DNA of 64,000 bases from Adineta vaga (taxonomy: Eukaryota; Rotifera), in the NCBI GenBank assembly GCA_021613535.1, contig CP075492.1, forward strand, positions 17,422,001 through 17,486,000, given 5' to 3'. Each line of letters begins with the position of its first letter. The first letter of the stretch is position 1. A program made the position numbers and the translations under genes. The notes below the pieces were generated by a model. That model was not told where the DNA came from, did not search any database, and saw nothing but the letters and a program-made list of their open reading frames with translations. Below are positions 11,753 to 22,999 of the stretch, piece after piece.

Positions 11753-12672
11753 TTTTATCTAAAACTATTCGATGATATTTATGTGCACAATATTCTTCTT
11801 GAGGGTGTATCAAATTCGGGTTCTGTTCCTCGGAATTTACACTGCAAAAAGTACAAGATCAAAAATTCTCTTTGAATTCTCAACATCACTGCTCGTGGTT
11901 ATGTCACTATATCCTATTTTCAATAGAATTCTGCTAAGCTGCTATTATAAACATTTTTCATACAGCTCGCAACTATCACGTTTATTTCACATTGTACAGT
12001 CTTATCGGTAACTTATTCCGAAACGGCTAACTTCGTGAGCAAATGATGTCTTTAACTGAGAAACTCTCTTAATAATATTTAAAAAAGAGCCATAATCAAA
12101 GAGGAGAGTCGATCGACTATAAGTAAAACTGCAGTCATTATAGGAAATTAGCTCAAGCTATCTCGTCAGTTAAAAACTAAGATGTTAGAAATAAACATAT
12201 GTAAAACACTAACTATGGAAAGAATATGAATTGAGTTTTTACGTCTCCATGCTATTTACTCTTTTGGTATTATTGCTATATTTGAGTATGAACAGAACAG
12301 GCAAGTTTTGTCCATGCAATGAAAAGTATTTTATAAGTGTTTATTGCGCACAAAATAAACGTTTTCTCTTTATATTTCTACGTCGAAATAAAAAAAACTT
12401 GTCAACGAAACGAATTCTCTTGCAAAAAAATCAAACAGCATATTGTCGCTCTGAATGCTGAAAGAATGTGGATAGAAAACAAAAATTGTTGATCAGTTTG
12501 GGTATGAGTGGGTGAGAGTGAGGATGAATAAAAGATATTCATACCCACACACCCACCCTCAAATACTTTTAATTAATTGATAGTTGTATTTTATTTGATT
12601 AAAAATATGATAGTGAAATGAACGATACAATACAAAAATATATAAATATATATATGAATCGATTTCTCATTA
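11753..12672. other. Intergenic, with one palindrome
   Basis: AT-rich spacer between two minus-strand genes. Contains the palindrome at 12499-12561 and a lone GAGGGTGTAT near 11801. Open frames here (11772-12011, 12231-12461) have no recognisable content. Confidence 0.4.
12499..12561. repeat. Telomere-like palindrome
   Basis: The left side GGGTATGAGTGGGTGAGAGTG and right side CATACCCACACACCCACCCTC are inverted relative to each other around about 20 bp. G-rich arm first. Confidence 0.7.
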
Positions 12673-13682
12673 TTAAAACTTTGTATTTGGATTGTTAGTG
12701 AGATGAAAAGTAGTTTGATGTGGATTGATTTGATTTCGTTGTCGGCACCAGAATAGTTGATCTCTGACATTTTTACGAAATCGACTTGATGAAATCAAGA
12801 ATATATAACAACTTCCCTAAAAGAAATCAAATGAATATATAAAAACATGTCTGAATAAAGAATTAATTAACATACGACAAAATGGAAGTATGTCATCATA
12901 CTGAACACTGTTGACGAAAAATATTCTTTCAATTGTCGATCGAAATCCTTAGTAATTCTAGTTGTGCTGAGACTGTAGGCAGAGTAAATACCATATGGAA
13001 TTAGACTAATAAGAACAAGTACGATTTGAACTAAAGTCATTTTGACCAATTGGCGATCAGCATGTGATTCTGCAAGAACTGTTGTTTGATGAATATTGCG
13101 ATAGGTCAACCATCCAAATATAATTAAAACTAAACATGGTATTGCACACACAACACCTAGTAAATAAAATATTCCATACTCAGAATAAGTATCATTGATA
13201 ATTACACAAGCTTTACTAATAGGTGAAATGTCATAGTATAAAAGAATAGGTATTCCATGTAAACAGCTAACAATGATAACAATGAGTAGAATTCGATGAG
13301 ACCATTGTATTTTACTACAACTTCGAATAGAAGCATGTTTTGATGTAACTAAATATTGATCTATTGCAGCTAAACATGAACAACCCATAGAAATTATAGT
13401 AGGTGTAATAAGGAAATAATATCGTAATTTACATCCTGTAGATGATATGCTGCTTGAATCCATTTTATATCCTACACTTAAAATACGAGCAGTAATATTG
13501 AGTAGAATATAAAATATGTTGTTTATTGATCCAATGAGAAAATAAAATGTACAAGGATTTGTACGATAAGTACGAACTTTGGAAAACACTACAATATTGA
13601 TTCCATTACCAATGACACCGATTATAAGAAACAAGAATCCAACATAAATTGTAAACTGTTGAGCGTCATATAATAATGTCAT
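12673..13682 (-). CDS. FMRFamide-receptor-like GPCR, intact
   Basis: Two exons (13682-12876 and 12816-12673) with a 59-bp intron splice to 316 aa. TM1 holds GVIGNGINIVVF, and TYRTNPCTFYFLIGSINN gives the loop and TM2. CSCLAAIDQYLVTSKH contains DQY in place of DRY at the end of TM3. TM4-TM6 follow, with a TLVQIVLVLISLIPYGIY TM6. TM7 is completed by exon 2 (GSCYIFLISSSRFRKNV), and a Thr/Asn-rich tail follows. It is the same rotifer peptide-receptor family as the copies at 3.9, 18.3, 19.6 and 34.3 kb. A plasma-membrane receptor coupling to G proteins is inferred; ligand unknown. No damage seen. Confidence 0.85.
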
Positions 13683-14823
13683 GTTAATTATTTTCAGTTT
13701 CTCTTATATTCTGATTGTTCTTCAAAAATGAATGATAGAATTAGAAATACTGGGGAAAAAAAGAACTTTAAGTTACGATGGAATGAAGATATAAAAAAAG
13801 AGATGATTATATACATCTCTGGCCAAAAATATAAGAACAAGCACGTTATTTTTCTTTTTCTTCTTTCCTTTTTGGATTGATATATGTCTATGAACATATA
13901 TGCGCATTCAAGCATAGTCTATACAAATATCAATTCAGAATTTCTACTTCGTTATTTATTTTAATAAAAAAGAGAAAAACAAAAATAAACTACTTGTTCT
14001 TATATATTTCGACAGCATTGTATTTTTATTTAATGTAGAGAATTTCCAAAAACATGTTTTCAGTAATTCTATATTTGGCTATTTATTTTTTGAAATGCGC
14101 AAAATATCATTTCTCCAACCATAGAAGAAACACAAGGATAATTTGACCTTCGGCAAATCTTCAAACAACATTGACAAAAAGATCATAGATAGAAATTAGT
14201 CGTTCTCCCGAATAAAAAGGAAAAAAAATTCATAATTGCATTGACATGTTTAATTTTACCAAGAAACATGTTCTGATGCATATAACTAATAAACCAGTCC
14301 TCATATTTTCTTAAGATTTTCATAGTAAAACCTTCAAAATCCCGAAAATTGTTCAAAATATTTTCAATATTGAAAATTGTTGAAAAAATTGATGGTGGGT
14401 GTGTCTATTCATCGTGCACCCTCACCCACACCCACCCACCCTCAAGATGGTAACGGGATACTGGATATTCCAAGTACTATATATATATATATACGATGAG
14501 GAATATGCAGGATCGTGTCTTCTTTCTTCTTCGATGAATTTTAATTCCTTAAAATACAATAATCTATAAAGAAACATTAAATTTTCGTGATAAATCGAAT
14601 AGACGTAGTGCAGTCAATGCTTTTCCCTAATCTTTGATGAATATCAATACGAGTAAATGAATCTACATAATCATCAATTTCTCCTAACTTACTTTCAATT
14701 AATTGAATATACAACGATTTTGTTTCTCTCGTTTAGAAAGAAAAAAATTTTTATCGTTCTTTTTTTTTCTTCATTGAGAGAAGAAGAACATATTCATTGT
14801 ACAACATAGAAGAAAAGGTGGAG
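13683..14823. other. Intergenic, with one palindrome
   Basis: AT-rich. Holds the palindrome at 14394-14443, a short (TA)n run near 14479-14493, and the probable promoter of the small membrane-protein gene that follows. Confidence 0.4.
14394..14443. repeat. Telomere-like palindrome
   Basis: Left arm GGTGGGTGTG, short spacer, then a long right arm of CACCCTCACCCACACCCACC followed by CACCCTCA. G-rich first. Confidence 0.7.
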
Positions 14824-14927
14824 GTAAGTAAAAAGTATACACTATATTTTTAATATTCAATTGACTTATCATCAAATGTCTTTATTTTTAGATTTCGATT
14901 TCAATCAATTTGTGAAACAAAGACAAA

Positions 14928-15429
14928 ATGAATGGTAAATTATTTCATTAATCGAAAAATGAATCTTTTCTATAGAAGATTGTTTTTGTATAAGATACTA
15001 CGTATATTATCCTATAACTATTCTCAATGAATTTTACTCTCAATAGTCGTTTACATGTTTAAAGTAATATTAATCGTTGAGATTCATTTCAGAATTATCG
15101 AGTCGATAGTCTTTATATACGTGTATATTCGAATCTAGATAATTATCGATTATCATTTAGAAACACCTGTACATACAAGTCTATTGTACGATGGACCTCA
15201 TACACAAGGCCGTAAGAGTCGTTATTCTCTTCTTATGATTCTAATACCTGGTATTATTGGTATTGCTTCTCTTATCGCTGCAATTGTTCTAACTATTGTT
15301 GGAAGTGTTGGACTTCGAAATTATGGTTTTAATAATGGTCCTCTTATTGCTGGTATTGTTTTATTTGGTGTTGGCATTGTTTTTAGTATTACTAGTTGTG
15401 CAGCAGCTGGTTCAAATAAAAAAACCTAA
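14928..15429 (+). CDS. Small two-helix membrane protein
   Basis: Exon 1 is only seven coding bases (ATGAATG, 14928-14934). A 226-bp intron (14935-15160) then leads to exon 2 (15161-15429), giving 91 aa with no stop. A further intron in the 5' leader is likely at 14824-14891 (GTAAGT...TTTTAG). The protein has a short polar N-terminus (NETPVHTSLLYDGPHTQGRK) and two hydrophobic helices joined by a Gly/Asn-rich turn (about residues 30-54 and 62-83). It ends in SNKKT. I do not recognise the family. The clean splice structure and conserved-looking Gly pattern support a real gene; no function can be assigned. Confidence 0.6.
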
Positions 15430-16381
15430 AAAAATTAGATCGAAAATATATCATATATTTATGGAATTGACAAGGTTCAAATTCATCCTTGATTATCGTG
15501 AGAAACCTTCATTAAATCGTTATATATTAAAATTGTTCATTCAAATTACGTAACATATACATTTTCTTTCTATGGTATCACAAGGTGATGTGAAAGAATA
15601 AAATAATTATATAACTTTTTATAACTGTTACATCACGACACATACATATAACATTTTTTCTATATGTATATGCAAAAAAGAAAAAAAACCTCATTATAAT
15701 ATTGAGCAACGTCTCTCTCTCTCTCTTTCTTTCTTTGAAAGAAACATTTCATTTTTATTACTCTCTTGTGTAAGAGAATAGATTCAATGAATTGAACATT
15801 TTTTTTCATTCCAAGGACACAGAATATATTTTTATACGTTTTTCTTTCTTTCCTCTGATTGATTTCTAAAACAATGATAAATTCTTGCAGGTTCATATAA
15901 TGAACAAGACATGATGATGTAGATGGGATTGATGTGTAAATGTGCTACGCTCACCCTCGCCGTTACTCACCTTGATCGCAGAAATTATGTAATATCGAAA
16001 TCGGTCTGAACTTAGACGATAGATTGAAATGAATATGAGCTAGAGGTGGAGTCAAGTGGTAGCACAAATCCAAATAGATCACTAAAAGTTTTTAAACAAA
16101 ATTACTTTTTTCTTATCATCGAAACACATTCGGCTTGAATTATTTGATCTTTTATTTATTGTTATTCAGCAACTGTTAGTAGTTATGTTTTCTACACTGT
16201 TAAAAATGATGCAATGATCGAAGGAGTCGATTCTAACTAAAACATACTAACCCTCACCTACACCCTCTCTACTACAGAATATTTTATTAATGCAGCGAAA
16301 AAAGAAAAGAAATAAAACACAATCTGTGTATACAAATGTCTGAGTTTGTTTTGAAATAGTTAAGTATCGGTTAATGTATCA
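15430..16381. other. Intergenic, no gene seen
   Basis: AT-rich spacer with a pyrimidine run (CT repeats, about 15713-15735). Weak C-rich telomere-like bits occur near 15952-15972 and 16250-16267. No coding or RNA gene recognised. Confidence 0.35.
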
Positions 16382-16681
16382 CTATTGATTATAAACTACT
16401 TCATCTGCTGTCATCAGATATCCATTTGAACCTCCTTGCATCCCACCTCCGTAACTACCACCATAACCTCCCATAGCTCCCGAATCAAACTGTGGTGAGA
16501 ATGGAAGAAAGATGTTTCTTATACGGCTTAAACTGAATCCTCTTGAACCTCCATATGCACCATCATGAATTCCATTGGAGCCTTCATTTTCATACGCATG
16601 TTCATACACTCTAGCTACTTCACGGCCATGAGCTCGAAGTCTTCTATCTCTTCCCCATTGTTCCATACCAGGTTGAGACAT
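16382..16681 (-). CDS. Small Gly-rich hypothetical protein
   Basis: An open frame of 99 aa from the ATG at 16681. The first third is charged (MEQWGRDRRLRAHGREVAR) and predicted helical. The rest is Gly/Tyr/Ser-rich (GAMGGYGGSYGGGMQGG) and ends YLMTADEVVYNQ. There are no introns, no signal peptide and no recognised domain. Base composition is visibly richer in G+C than the flanks, as for other coding regions here, which supports it. Function unknown. Confidence 0.5.
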   Translation of the reverse strand: MSQPGMEQWGRDRRLRAHGREVARVYEHAYENEGSNGIHDGAYGGSRGFSLSRIRNIFLPFSPQFDSGAMGGYGGSYGGGMQGGSNGYLMTADEVVYNQ

Positions 16682-16693
16682 TTTACTTGTCAC

Positions 16694-17344
16694 TACGTTT
16701 GCAAATAATACTTATATATGTTGTATTGTGAAGTTGTTACTTCGATGTCTGAAACGATTGTGTAATGATTGCACAGTTAGAAACTAACGATATATTTATA
16801 TATGACTACTCACGTGCCTATTCGAGAGAGAGAGTTACCTAGATTCATTTTCTATCATTTATATGGAACCTAGAGAAATATTCTTGTTTAAGTACATAGT
16901 TTGTCTTTTCAGTGCCTGGAAATCATATAACTAAACATTTTCTAGTGAAGAAAAGTAAAGTGCGCCGTTTGAAAATTACAAAATTGTATTACACAATTAT
17001 GTCTGGAACTGAAACAAAAAAGCATGTTATTAGATATGTTTTCATTAATTCAAACAAGACAGCAAGAACAAGAACGCAAAATACACTCATATCAATACAT
17101 TTCTTTTATATATAAGCGTATATTTTTCTCATGGTGATCAACATTACACTTGTTTTTGATCGGTACATTTGAAAAATGTCTCAAAAAAATGAAATCACAT
17201 ACACACACATACCCTTCTCTTCTGTTTCGTACTCGCAGAAGAAAAGAAAATCATTCTTGAACATCTATGAAGATTTAGTTTATTTGTGGAAATATTTTTT
17301 TGTTTAAATCGTTGCAATAATTTAATAATAAGAGTAGCCGGTAC
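16694..17344. other. Intergenic, no gene seen
   Basis: AT-rich spacer with a short GAGA run near 16825-16835. The plus-strand frame at 16912-17115 looks like chance. Confidence 0.35.
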
Positions 17345-17920
17345 TCAACAAATAATAACTAATCCACCATAAAGTGAAATAAGAGTTGTTATTCCTAATA
17401 TAAGATTCTTTTCATCAATATATGAATAAACACATTGTTGATCATATAAACAATGAAGTGTTGATTGTAAAAGAGCTTCAATAAGATAACAACCAGTCAT
17501 TATATTATTGGATGATTGAATACATTTTGATGACAATGCACATTGACAATATATTCGATATTATTTGGTTCATAGGAAACAGATGAATAATAAGAATATA
17601 AAATCCAATCATCTGAACAAATTTGTGTTCATAGTTAAAAATTGTTTATATTTAATTGACATTTTTGAACAAGAACATTGTAATGAATTCGAATACTGTT
17701 GAAATAAATGTTTATAAATTATTAATGATGGTTTTTTCACTACGATAATAATTGTTTGAGAAGTAAAGGCAAAAAACATATAGAAAATATGTAATCGACG
17801 AATTAATTGTAATTCAGTATTACAAGGAAATAATCTTTTGAGAGAATTAAAATGAAATTTTTCAAGAAAATGAAGACCAATTAAAATAATTAATTTCAAT
17901 CCAAGTGATATTCCACCGAA
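17345..17920 (-). pseudogene. Bdelloid multi-Cys membrane protein, decayed fragment
   Basis: Reading the minus strand in three successive frames gives a hydrophobic N-terminal helix (HIFYMFFAFTSQTIIIVV). It is followed by YKHLFQQYSNSLQCSCSKMS, then DDWILYSYY, then SSKCIQSSNNIMTGCYLIEA with LLQSTLHCLYDQQCV. I recall this Cys-spaced order from a large family of bdelloid membrane proteins. Two frame changes and several stops show it is dead. Its 5' side ends at the palindrome 17923-17971, so the first part of the gene is missing at that point. Native function unknown. Confidence 0.55.
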
Positions 17921-17922
17921 AA

Positions 17923-17971
17923 GGGTGTGGGTGTGGGTGCAATGCAAAGTGTTATCCACACCCACACCCAC
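17923..17971. repeat. Telomere-like palindrome at a gene break
   Basis: Left arm GGGTGTGGGTGTGGGTG, spacer, right arm CCACACCCACACCCAC. The arms are nearly perfect. It borders the truncated 5' side of the decayed membrane-protein gene. Confidence 0.8.
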
Positions 17972-18269
17972 GTGATCCTTTTTTCAACCAAAACTTATTT
18001 TCTATTAAATCTAAAGGTGAAAAAATAATTTTTTTTGAATACAAAAAAAAAGTTAAGATAATGAATTGTCATAAGTCCTCCTAACCTTTCATTTTTCCTT
18101 TCACAGATTAGTTTCAAGGTTCTTCATCATCGTCCTGTAAGTTCATAAACAATATTTTAAGATTAAGCACTTCTGTCAAACAGGGAATTAAAAAAAAAAG
18201 TCGTATTGTTTTCGTTTGGTTTTAAGCATTCCTAATACAAACACTTTGAATTATATCAGGAAACAAAAA

Positions 18270-19298
18270 ATGACGTCTGCTGAAGAACTAAACAAAATTG
18301 CCAGCAATATTGTATTATATGTAACATCGATCTGTTTCGTATTAGGTATATTTGGTCATTGTTTAAATATTATTCTTTTAACTCGACCAGTTTTTCGAAA
18401 GAATTCTTGTACAACTTGTTTTCTTGCATCAACATTCGCTAATTTAATAATAACTCTTGTTAATAGTTCAACAACTATTAATAAATATGTAATTGGCTTT
18501 GATTTACTTGCATCAAATATAATTCTATGCAAATTCTTACGTTACACATTTTGGATGATGCGTTCATTATCTATTTGGTTCATTGTTTTAGCCAATATTG
18601 ATCGATATTTAAATAGTTCTTCTCAATTTCAACGACGTTCATTAAGTTCAATGAAAAATATCACATGATCAATTGTCTTAATTACTATTTGTATTATGAT
18701 TATATATATTCATATGGTAATTTATTATGATTTATATTATATAATTGGTAAAAAGGGTGAAATCATATCAGCATGCAATCCACAACCGGGTTTCTATGCT
18801 GTTTTTTCTGCATTTTTACATCTAATTATGTATAGTTGTTTACCCGTTATATTAATGTTTAGTTTTGGATTATTAACTTTAATTAATATTAATAAACAAC
18901 GACGCTTAATACGTCCAATGAATATGAATAGTGTTAAAAGAAAACAAACAATTCGATTAAATAATCAACTTTTGAAAATGTTACTTGTTCAAGTATTAAT
19001 AATTGCAATTGTAACATTACCATTAACAGCACAAAAAATTTTTCAATCACTTACCGAAAATTCAAATAGAAATTCATATGAACAAGCTCAAGCAAATTTA
19101 TTTATACAAATAACACAATCATTTTCTTTTCTAGTACATTCCGTTAGTTTTTATTTATTTACTTTATCCGGGAAAATATTTCGACATGAATTAAAACTTT
19201 TATTCGTTCGATTAATTCGACGATTTTCTTCTTTCGAAAGAAATAATAGATTAATAACAATCGAATTAATGCAAAGAACTGGTACTCAAACTAAATAA
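18270..19298 (+). pseudogene. FMRFamide-receptor-like GPCR with one nonsense codon
   Basis: ATG at 18270 (AAAAAATGACG). The frame continues to 19298 (342 aa) except for one TGA at 18666-18668. TM1 holds LGIFGHCLNIILL and TM3 ends with VLANIDRYLNSS (DRY motif intact). TM4 begins right after the stop (SIVLITICIMIIYIH). TM5-TM7 follow with LLVQVLIIAIVTLPL and VSFYLFTLSGKIFRHELK. The stop most likely replaces CGA (Arg), found near this site in paralogues, by a C-to-T change. Apart from that single codon the receptor is complete, so loss is recent, or the stop is an assembly error or is read through. Confidence 0.8.
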
Positions 19299-19575
19299 TA
19301 ACTTCTCACAAGATTTCTAATTCTTCTATTCGATCAAAATAAAATTTCATGTTTTATAGATCATTTCAGTTATTTCTTTAGAACATTCACTTTCTGCAAG
19401 AACAAAGATTAATGTATAAGGAAATGACATACTTTATCGCAAACTTCTTTAATGTATCTGATAAGAGTCATGCTTATATGCCGTATAGTAGCTTAAGCTA
19501 TGCATTACAAATGAAAAAAGTTCTATTTATATATGCAGTTAACATAGAGAAGTTATATATGACGAAAGAATTAAA

Positions 19576-19696
19576 ATGAGCAATTCATCTAGTAAAATAG
19601 ATTATCTAAATTTTGTATCTCGAACCACTATAGGATATGGTGGTTTAATCATTCTTGTTCTTGGTACAATTGGTAATTCTATTAATATGGTCACAT
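19576..19696 (+). pseudogene. GPCR 5' stub (N-terminus and TM1 only)
   Basis: MSNSSSKIDYLNF leads into GYGGLIILVLGTIGNSINMV, a TM1 with the family's GN signature, like the neighbouring receptors. The homology stops abruptly at about 19694, where the palindrome 19697-19754 begins. Beyond it the sequence belongs to an F-box/LRR gene on the other strand. The rest of the receptor is absent from the window, so this is a chromosomal breakpoint rather than a simple insertion. Confidence 0.75.
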
Positions 19697-19754
19697 GGGG
19701 GTGTGGGTGTGGGGTTGTGTTAGGGTCTCTTGTTAACCAACATTCACACCCTCA
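19697..19754. repeat. Telomere-like palindrome joining two broken genes
   Basis: Left arm GGGGTGTGGGTGTGGGG, about 25 bp of spacer, right arm CATTCACACCCTCA. On its left a plus-strand GPCR ends after TM1. On its right a minus-strand LRR exon ends after about 17 codons. Confidence 0.8.
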
Positions 19755-21575
19755 AGATCTTGAACATCCGATATCGTGATGATCAATATTTAACACCACA
19801 AGTCTTCAACAATACAAAAGATGCATGAATATTTGATAGAATTTGTTTCTTAAATGCAGCTTACCGTGTTTACTTGTACAATATTGGTTATATACTCTAC
19901 TCCTTGTTCTCTGATACAATTATGCCGAAGATCTAGTATTTCTAATGTCTAAACAACGAAGAGGGATAAATAGAATGAGTATTATGAAAAACTAAATAAA
20001 GATTACCGTATTGATTTGTAGAGCATCAATCAAATGCTTTACTTTCTCATCGTCCAGAAAATTGTATGAGAGATCTAATATTTTTAAGGTCTAAAGAAGA
20101 TAATGCTCTGAGGAGATACGAAGGTTAAAAACTGAATGATTAATACCGTATTTAGTCGCAAAGCATCAGCTAGTTTTTGTGTCACTTCATCTTCTAAAAA
20201 GTTATTCGAAAGATCTAGTGTCATTAGTGTCTACAGCAGAAAGTATTCTAAATAAATAAGAAAAATGGGAAACTGAATGAATTTTACTTTGTTGATTCGT
20301 AAAGCATCAGGCAAGTATTGTGCTGTGATTAAATTGTTTGCGAGATATAGCACCGTGAGTGTCTGAAGAAGAGTATGCTACGAATAAATTAGAAAGTAGA
20401 AGATTGAATAAAAACTACCGTGTTCACTCGTAAAACGTCAGCTAAGTGTTGTTCTCCTTTGTCTTCAATTAAATTGCTCGAAAGATGTAGCGTAGTGAGT
20501 GTCTATAGGAGATATAGTGTTCTGTATAAAGAAAAAAGTTAAAGAGTGAATAAATATACTGTGTTCACTCGTAGAGCATCAGCTAAGTACGCTGCTCCGT
20601 AGTTGTCGATTTTATTCCAACTCAGATTTAGAATCTTAAGTGTCTAAAAGAATAAAGTGTTCGGAATAGATAGACAAATAGAATAAGACTGAATAAAGGC
20701 TACTGTGTTCACTCGTAAAACATCAGCCAAGTATTGTTCTCCTCGTCCCCAGATCAAAATTCTCGAGAGATGTAGCGTGGTGAGTGTCTAAAGAAGAGCG
20801 CTATTAATAAGTTCGGTAGTAGAAAACTAAATTAAGATTACCTTGTTCACTTGTAGAGCATCAGCCAAGTAGTTTGCAGCTTGTTCTCCTAAAAGATTCC
20901 ACTTTGAATCTAATGAGATAAGTATCTAAAGAAAAGAGTGTTATGAATGGATTACAAAATAGAAGATTATATTAAGATTACATCGTGTCGTCGTAGTTCA
21001 TCAGCCAAGAGCTCCTCTTCGTTTTCCCCAGAAGAGTTACTGGAGAGATGTAGCGTAGTTAGTGTCTTAAAAAAGACGGTGCTACGAATATACAGATATT
21101 GAAGTAAAAGACCGAATCAATATTACTGTGTTGAACCGTAGAGCGTTAGCTAATTGCCATATACGATAATCATTGATTTTATATTGTCCCAGATGTAGTT
21201 TGGTTAGTGTCTATTGTGCATAGAGTGGGATCTTTTCTAATGAGTTTATCAATTATTGGTAAATTAAGAGTCTGAACGCGATCTTATATAAAATGTACAA
21301 GCGATAAGAGGAGAATTCAGCTTTCATAAAACAAAAAGGAAATCTCAAGTTGTCATAAAAGAGTTTTTACGCTATGTCGATAAGATTGTAAACGCATTTA
21401 ATTGTATGAAATTTTTTCATTAGATTTACAGATCTACCTGATATCGTTGATAGCTATTCAGAATTTGATTGAATCGATGACAAACATTTTGTATTGAACA
21501 AACAAGACTAAACTCATCCAGATGATCGAGAATTCTGTAAACGAATTCGACCGGTAATATAATGAATGAAGACAT
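19755..21575 (-). pseudogene. F-box/LRR protein, 3' end cut off
   Basis: The ATG at 21575 starts a 46-codon F-box exon (SFIILPVEFVYRILDHLDEF, 21575-21438, donor GTAGAT). After a longer intron come about ten exons of roughly 84 bp each (between 21210 and 19860). Each encodes one 28-residue ribonuclease-inhibitor-type LRR (TL-x2-L-L-x2-N-x-I, then LADALRVNT). They are separated by 50-60 bp introns. F-box/LRR proteins usually recruit substrates to SCF ubiquitin ligases; that role is inferred. The next LRR exon starts near 19805 (TLVVLNIDHHDIG) and stops inside the unit at the palindrome. A paralogue with 17 such exons lies at 50.5-53.4 kb, which shows what is missing. Confidence 0.7.
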
Positions 21576-21895
21576 TGTTATACGAAGTGACTGATAAAAG
21601 AAATCCAGATGAAAATATACCGATAACGAAAACGACTTTATGGCGTTATTTGCATAAAATAAATGGTATGGAGAAAATAAAAATTTAATTGACATCCACA
21701 TATATCTTTTTACACAAAATTATTATTTTATTTCATAATAATACATTGAGAATTTGACACTAAAATCAATTATGATCGAATTGAATGCAATATCTTACAG
21801 CATAAATAGATCAACACCCTCAACGAAGCACGTGGTAGAAAAGAAGAAAACATAAACATTACATTGGTGTCTTCACATTCATCTTTATCAAAGAA

Positions 21896-22419
21896 ATGAA
21901 AAGAATACGAAATATTTTGTATACAATAAATTCCCATCTTGAACATCCATCAAATCGTTTTAATGCATTTCAAAAGTGTCAACCAAATTCATCATTAATC
22001 GATCAAATAAACCAATATGCTTTTTCAATGCCTACACATCATTCACAACTTATTTCTTCTTATGATTTAAAGATACCATATGATATTAAAGATCTACAAC
22101 ATGAATGGAATCAATATTATTTAAAATTATTTTATTGTACAAATTACAGTTCCCTTGAACGAGTATTGAATGACGTTCGACCGTATTTTTCCGGTAATCT
22201 ATGTAATCAAGATAATGTTCGAAAAGTCGAAAATCGTGTTTTTATTCCAGGAATTGGTGATAAATTTCATGCTCTTCGATATGCCTATTTAGGATACGAT
22301 GTACTTGCTAGTGACATATCAACTGTTGCAATAGAACGTCAAAAAAAAATTAATCAAAGTTTACCGATGTCATTTATTCATTATTTGTATTACAGAAAAC
22401 ACAAGACTGATTATATATA
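21896..22419 (+). pseudogene. SAM-dependent methyltransferase, 5' half (split by transposon)
   Basis: ATG at 21896. The encoded 174 residues include helix-rich N-terminal sequence and the class I methyltransferase SAM-binding motif I, VFIPGIGDKFHALRYAYLGY, followed by the motif II acidic residue in DVLASDIS. The arrangement resembles the TPMT/thiopurine-methyltransferase-like group. The gene is cut at 22419, where the transposon begins, with TATA as target duplication. Removing 22420-33406 (element plus one TATA) joins this half in frame to 33407-33860, giving a 325-aa protein without stops. A Lys-rich nonsense tail now follows the cut. Substrate unknown. Confidence 0.8.
22416..22419. repeat. 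Target site duplication TATA, left copy
   Basis: TATA immediately before the TGTCAC terminus. It is identical to 33403-33406 after the right terminus. Confidence 0.8.
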
Positions 22420-22458
22420 TGTCACAGTTGACATGAGAATTTCAGTTGAGATTGGAAT
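22420..22458 (+). repeat. Left terminal inverted repeat (39 bp)
   Basis: Starts TGTCACAGTTGA and ends AGTTGAGATTGGAAT. It matches the reverse complement of 33365-33402 at about 31 of 39 positions with one single-base gap. The inner 15 bases are identical. Confidence 0.85.
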
Positions 22459-22999
22459 GCGCGAAAAAAAAATAGAAAAACAAAATAAAACAGAGAAATA
22501 AAAAAAGAGATAAATACAATCGAAATAAAATCATAGATAATAGATTTCAAAAAAAAAAAGAAAGAAAAAAAAATTCTTTTTTTCCACCATATTGCTTCTA
22601 TTATTGAACAAAATAAAAATCAATAGAAAATTATCAGTAAAAATCGTTTTAAATAATGCATTCAGTTTACGTTATCATAAACTAATAAAAAGGATTCTTT
22701 TATACATTTCTTCCCAATATTTCATAATTCATCTTTTAATAATGCCTTTGAAATCAAATTCTACGTACATATAAATAAATTAAATTATAAGAAAATTGTA
22801 TTTCAATGTATCCCTATGTTAATATTCATTGAATAAGCATAATCCTATTTTTTTCCTGCTCAAATTAAAAACTCATTTATTGAAAAGCAATATAAACACA
22901 GCTCACTATGACAACATTAATTAACTTAGAAACTACATACATCATTTACTATGTCTTTGTTTTTTCTCTTTTTCTTCTTAATTTATTGAATTCAATTTC
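22459..22999. other. Transposon 5' non-coding region
   Basis: A-rich sequence between the left inverted repeat and the integrase start, presumably holding its promoter. A 60-codon open frame at 22592-22774 has no recognisable content. Confidence 0.5.

Noticed and set aside
17609-17971. Apparent start of a protein (MGVGVDNTLH...) on the minus strand
   Set aside because: The first 20 residues are translated palindrome sequence, not a native N-terminus; the downstream part is a decayed fragment.
22359-22395. A 37-bp intron (GTTTACC...TTACAG) in the methyltransferase 5' half
   Set aside because: I first thought it was needed to keep the frame. Counting the TATA duplication correctly shows the ORF is continuous without it.
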